NCBI GenBank assembly: GCA_030621945.1
Contig: JAUXGS010000048.1
Coordinates: 1-6,789, forward strand
From: Methanosarcinales archaeon
GTDB lineage: Archaea; Halobacteriota; Syntropharchaeia; Alkanophagales; Methanospirareceae
Direction: 5' to 3'
Length of the DNA stretch: 6,789 nucleotides
Positions within the stretch are counted from its first letter, which is position 1. The number at the start of each line of letters is the position of its first letter. This document shows positions 5,545 through 6,789 of the stretch, piece by piece. The notes beneath the pieces were generated by a model, which had not been told where the DNA came from, did not search any database, and saw nothing but the letters and a program-made list of their open reading frames with translations. The translations under genes were made by a program, and so were the position numbers.

Positions 5545-5694
5545 TTACTCCTCCTCTTTCCTCAACCTTTCTATCGCTCGTTTCACCTCGTCCTTGCTCG
5601 GAACTCCACCTGTCTTCAATATCTTTCCTTCTATCACCGTCGTTGGCGTCGTCAGTATACCAAGCCTTTCCGCTTCCACAATTTCAGTTAGCAT
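5545..5694 (-). pseudogene. Truncated thioredoxin-fold ORF lacking the CxxC half
   Basis: Forty-nine residues from ATG 5694 begin MLTEIVEAERLGILTTPTTV and go on to IEGKILKTGGVPSKDEVKRAIERLRKEEE. The cis-Pro loop (TTPTTV), the hairpin strand (IEGKILKTG) and the last helix (PSKDEVKRAIERL) are those of small archaeal thioredoxin/glutaredoxin-like proteins (Thioredoxin_3 type, usually near 80 residues). The N-terminal strand and redox motif are missing. The same frame stays open upstream to TAA 5730-5728, across the operator palindrome. Beyond that stop it reads GTTAKCKYHNLLKSENL (5781-5731), which weakly resembles the GTGCxKCK opening of the family. Such proteins often accompany ArsP_1-type permeases. 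It is either a relic or a redox-dead remnant still translated from the operon promoter with almost no leader. Confidence 0.55.
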
Positions 5695-5698
5695 CGCC

Positions 5699-5724
5699 AG
5701 TATTTCAAATATATTTGAAATACT
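5699..5724. promoter_or_regulatory. 26-bp perfect palindrome, probable ArsR-family operator
   Basis: The half-site AGTATTTCAAATA is followed directly by its exact complement TATTTGAAATACT, with no mismatch over 26 bp. The core TCAA-N6-TTGA is the kind of site bound by ArsR/SmtB repressors such as CadC. It begins at the base next to the TATA box of the operon and covers the expected transcription start near 5703, so a dimer bound here would block RNA polymerase or TBP/TFB access. The arsR-like gene at the operon's far end is the natural candidate to bind it, giving negative autoregulation. Confidence 0.8.
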
Positions 5725-5740
5725 TATTTAAAGGTTTTCG
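5725..5740 (-). promoter_or_regulatory. BRE/TATA promoter of the arsenical-efflux-type operon
   Basis: On the minus strand a purine-rich BRE-like CGAAAACC (5740-5733) is followed by the TATA box TTTAAATA (5732-5725). The expected start about 25 nt downstream is near 5703, inside the palindrome and around 9 nt before the ATG at 5694. The promoter drives the thioredoxin fragments, both permease halves and the arsR-like gene. Confidence 0.7.
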
Positions 5741-5781
5741 CTTTTCAGTAAATTATGATATTTGCATTTTGCTGTGGTGCC

Positions 5782-6789
5782 CTAACCGCCACTCACCCAC
5801 GAAAGGATAATTATTTCATCATTCCCATGGACTTCGGTCTTTATACCCTGCAGGTTTTTGATATTCATCCCGTTAAGGTAAACGTTGAATGAACGTTTGA
5901 TTTTTATGCTGCCGTTGTCGCGGTCCGTGGTCATCACCGTCTCCCTGAATTTGTCCCCATATTTATCGGTCAAGCTCTTCATCACTTCCTCTATGGTTGT
6001 CGAACCGTTAAGATCGAGCTCTGTCCATCTCGTTTTTGTCAATTCATGTAAAGAAAGCGGGAATTTTACTTTTACTGGACCCAATCCCTTTCCTTCTTTT
6101 ATCTCAGATTGCTTCACCAGTGTTTCTGAGATCCCGATCAGGTTATGCCGCAGTGTGAAGTCCCACTCTTCTTTATGCCAATCTTTCACGACGTTTTCAC
6201 GCGGTCTAATGCCATTCAGCCAGGACAGGCGGTCCTCTTTCTGGTCTTCCATGCCTCTCCGCTTGGCGGTTAAATCAGGATATACTGTTATCCACGTCTT
6301 TTGTGGTGGTGGCGTGGGATACTCTCGATAACAACTACGGCTTATAATCGCATTCGGAAGATACCTCGAAGCGATTTCGTAAGCTCGTTCGATTTCTTCC
6401 AGCGTGGGACGCCTCGTTACCTGTTCATAAGCGAAGATAGGCACGAAGGGGTTTATGCGGTATTTTATATCTTTGTTTACGGATGCGAGAAACTTCGCTA
6501 TTTGCTCTATTTCTGTAGCATCAACAATCCCGGGCATGTAAACCGTCTGAATAAGCAGCTCTATCCCGGACGCGTTCAACTTCTCGATTGCGCGCAATAC
6601 CGGCTTGTTCGATTTTCCCGTGTACGATGTATGAACATCTTCGGAAAATGCCTTTACATCCACATGCGCCTCGGTCAAGCCTGCTTCCTCCAATTCAGTA
6701 ACATAACCTTCATCCTCACCTAACGCATAGCCGTTGGTCATCAACACGATTTTCTCAAAGCCCTTTTCTTTTAAGCCCTTAACTAAAGT
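5782..6789 (-). CDS. Radical SAM protein with C-terminal MoaD/ThiS-like domain (N terminus cut by right window edge)
   Basis: The frame is open to the right edge, giving 335 visible residues; the CxxxCxxC iron-sulfur motif would lie outside. The visible part starts TLVKGLKEKGFEKIVLMTNG. HVDVKAFSEDVHTSYTGKSN and the following RAIEKLNASGIELLIQTVYMPG match the C-terminal half of the radical SAM barrel in PflA-type activating enzymes, and RINPFVPI ends the barrel. A linker region (TPPPQKTWITVYPDLTAKRRG to about residue 230) follows. From about residue 237 the protein is a beta-grasp domain (VKVKFPLSLHELTKTRW, TIEEVMKSLTDKYGD, FNVYLNGMNIKNLQG, DEIIILSWVSGG) ending in Gly-Gly like MoaD, ThiS and SAMPs. 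The gene stops 50 nt before the TATA box of the ars-type operon. With moaD, moaE and fdhD nearby, a role in Mo/W-pterin or another sulfur-containing cofactor is a reasonable guess. Substrate and reaction are unknown. Confidence 0.82.
   Translation of the reverse strand, partial: TLVKGLKEKGFEKIVLMTNGYALGEDEGYVTELEEAGLTEAHVDVKAFSEDVHTSYTGKSNKPVLRAIEKLNASGIELLIQTVYMPGIVDATEIEQIAKFLASVNKDIKYRINPFVPIFAYEQVTRRPTLEEIERAYEIASRYLPNAIISRSCYREYPTPPPQKTWITVYPDLTAKRRGMEDQKEDRLSWLNGIRPRENVVKDWHKEEWDFTLRHNLIGISETLVKQSEIKEGKGLGPVKVKFPLSLHELTKTRWTELDLNGSTTIEEVMKSLTDKYGDKFRETVMTTDRDNGSIKIKRSFNVYLNGMNIKNLQGIKTEVHGNDEIIILSWVSGG
5785..6081 (-). other. Fused ubiquitin-like (MoaD/ThiS-type) sulfur-carrier domain
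   Basis: This is the last 99 residues of the radical SAM protein. The order is strand, strand (TELDL), helix (TIEEVMKSLTDKYG), an inserted charged stretch (MTTDRDNGSIKIKR), strand (FNVYLNG), then IIILSWVSGG at the exact C terminus. The terminal Gly-Gly is followed at once by the TAG stop, as required for adenylation by an E1-like enzyme. The domain has drifted from the free MoaD in the same window and is about 20 residues longer. Confidence 0.75.

Noticed and set aside
5699..5724. The palindrome as a transcription terminator hairpin for the radical SAM gene
   Set aside because: It is almost all A/T, would form a weak stem, lacks a following U-tract in the right place, and lies directly beside a TATA box; an operator is a better reading.
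5731..5784. TAG read-through (pyrrolysine) from the radical SAM gene into the following GTTAKCKYH segment
   Set aside because: The Gly-Gly before the TAG is a functional C terminus for the MoaD-like domain, and the downstream frame stops after 17 codons; there is no sign of a pyrrolysine context.
1..6789. CRISPR array, tRNA/rRNA genes or insertion sequences
   Set aside because: No regularly spaced repeats, cloverleaf-like segments, transposase frames or terminal inverted repeats were seen on either strand.

Overview
The window looks like a piece of an archaeal chromosome, probably a euryarchaeon from the methanogen/ANME side of the tree. The domain-level call rests on AT-rich TATA-type promoter elements, short or absent leaders, strong GGAGG-type ribosome sites, separate small MoaD and MoaE proteins of archaeal type, and an ArsR/permease/thioredoxin cluster of the kind seen in methanogens. 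The exact lineage is inference and cannot be fixed from 6.8 kb. Most genes lie on the minus strand; only moaD and moaE are on the plus strand.

Layout from left to right. (1) The N-terminal part of a class I SAM methyltransferase runs off the left edge (1-375, minus). (2) A HEPN/MNT toxin-antitoxin pair, hepT then mntA, occupies 471-1270 (minus). (3) A two-gene unit on the minus strand (1313-3270) holds a SufS/CsdA-type cysteine desulfurase followed 5 nt later by fdhD. (4) A divergent intergenic region (3271-3424) separates it from moaD-moaE on the plus strand (3425-4031). Regions 3 and 4 together form a molybdopterin assembly and sulfuration island: the desulfurase mobilises sulfur, MoaD/MoaE build the dithiolene, and FdhD passes sulfur to the finished Mo/W cofactor of a formate-dehydrogenase-type enzyme. 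(5) From 5732 down to 4033 (minus) lies an ArsR-controlled efflux operon: a TATA box abutting a 26-bp perfect palindrome, a truncated thioredoxin-like ORF, a 19-codon ORF with a CxxC motif, two half-size ArsP_1/DUF318-type permease genes, and a CVC-containing ArsR repressor at the distal end. (6) At the right edge (5782-6789, minus, open at the edge) is a radical SAM protein with a MoaD/ThiS-like ubiquitin-fold domain fused to its C terminus and ending in Gly-Gly.

The most interesting points are as follows. The first permease half is broken by a frameshift at an A6 run, and the lost last membrane helix is intact in the -1 frame. The thioredoxin components of the operon appear fragmented, with a CxxC N-terminal piece and a CxxC-less C-terminal piece in the wrong order. 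The operator palindrome directly touches the TATA box. The radical SAM-MoaD fusion sits in a neighbourhood rich in molybdopterin genes. No rRNA, tRNA, CRISPR array or insertion sequence was seen.
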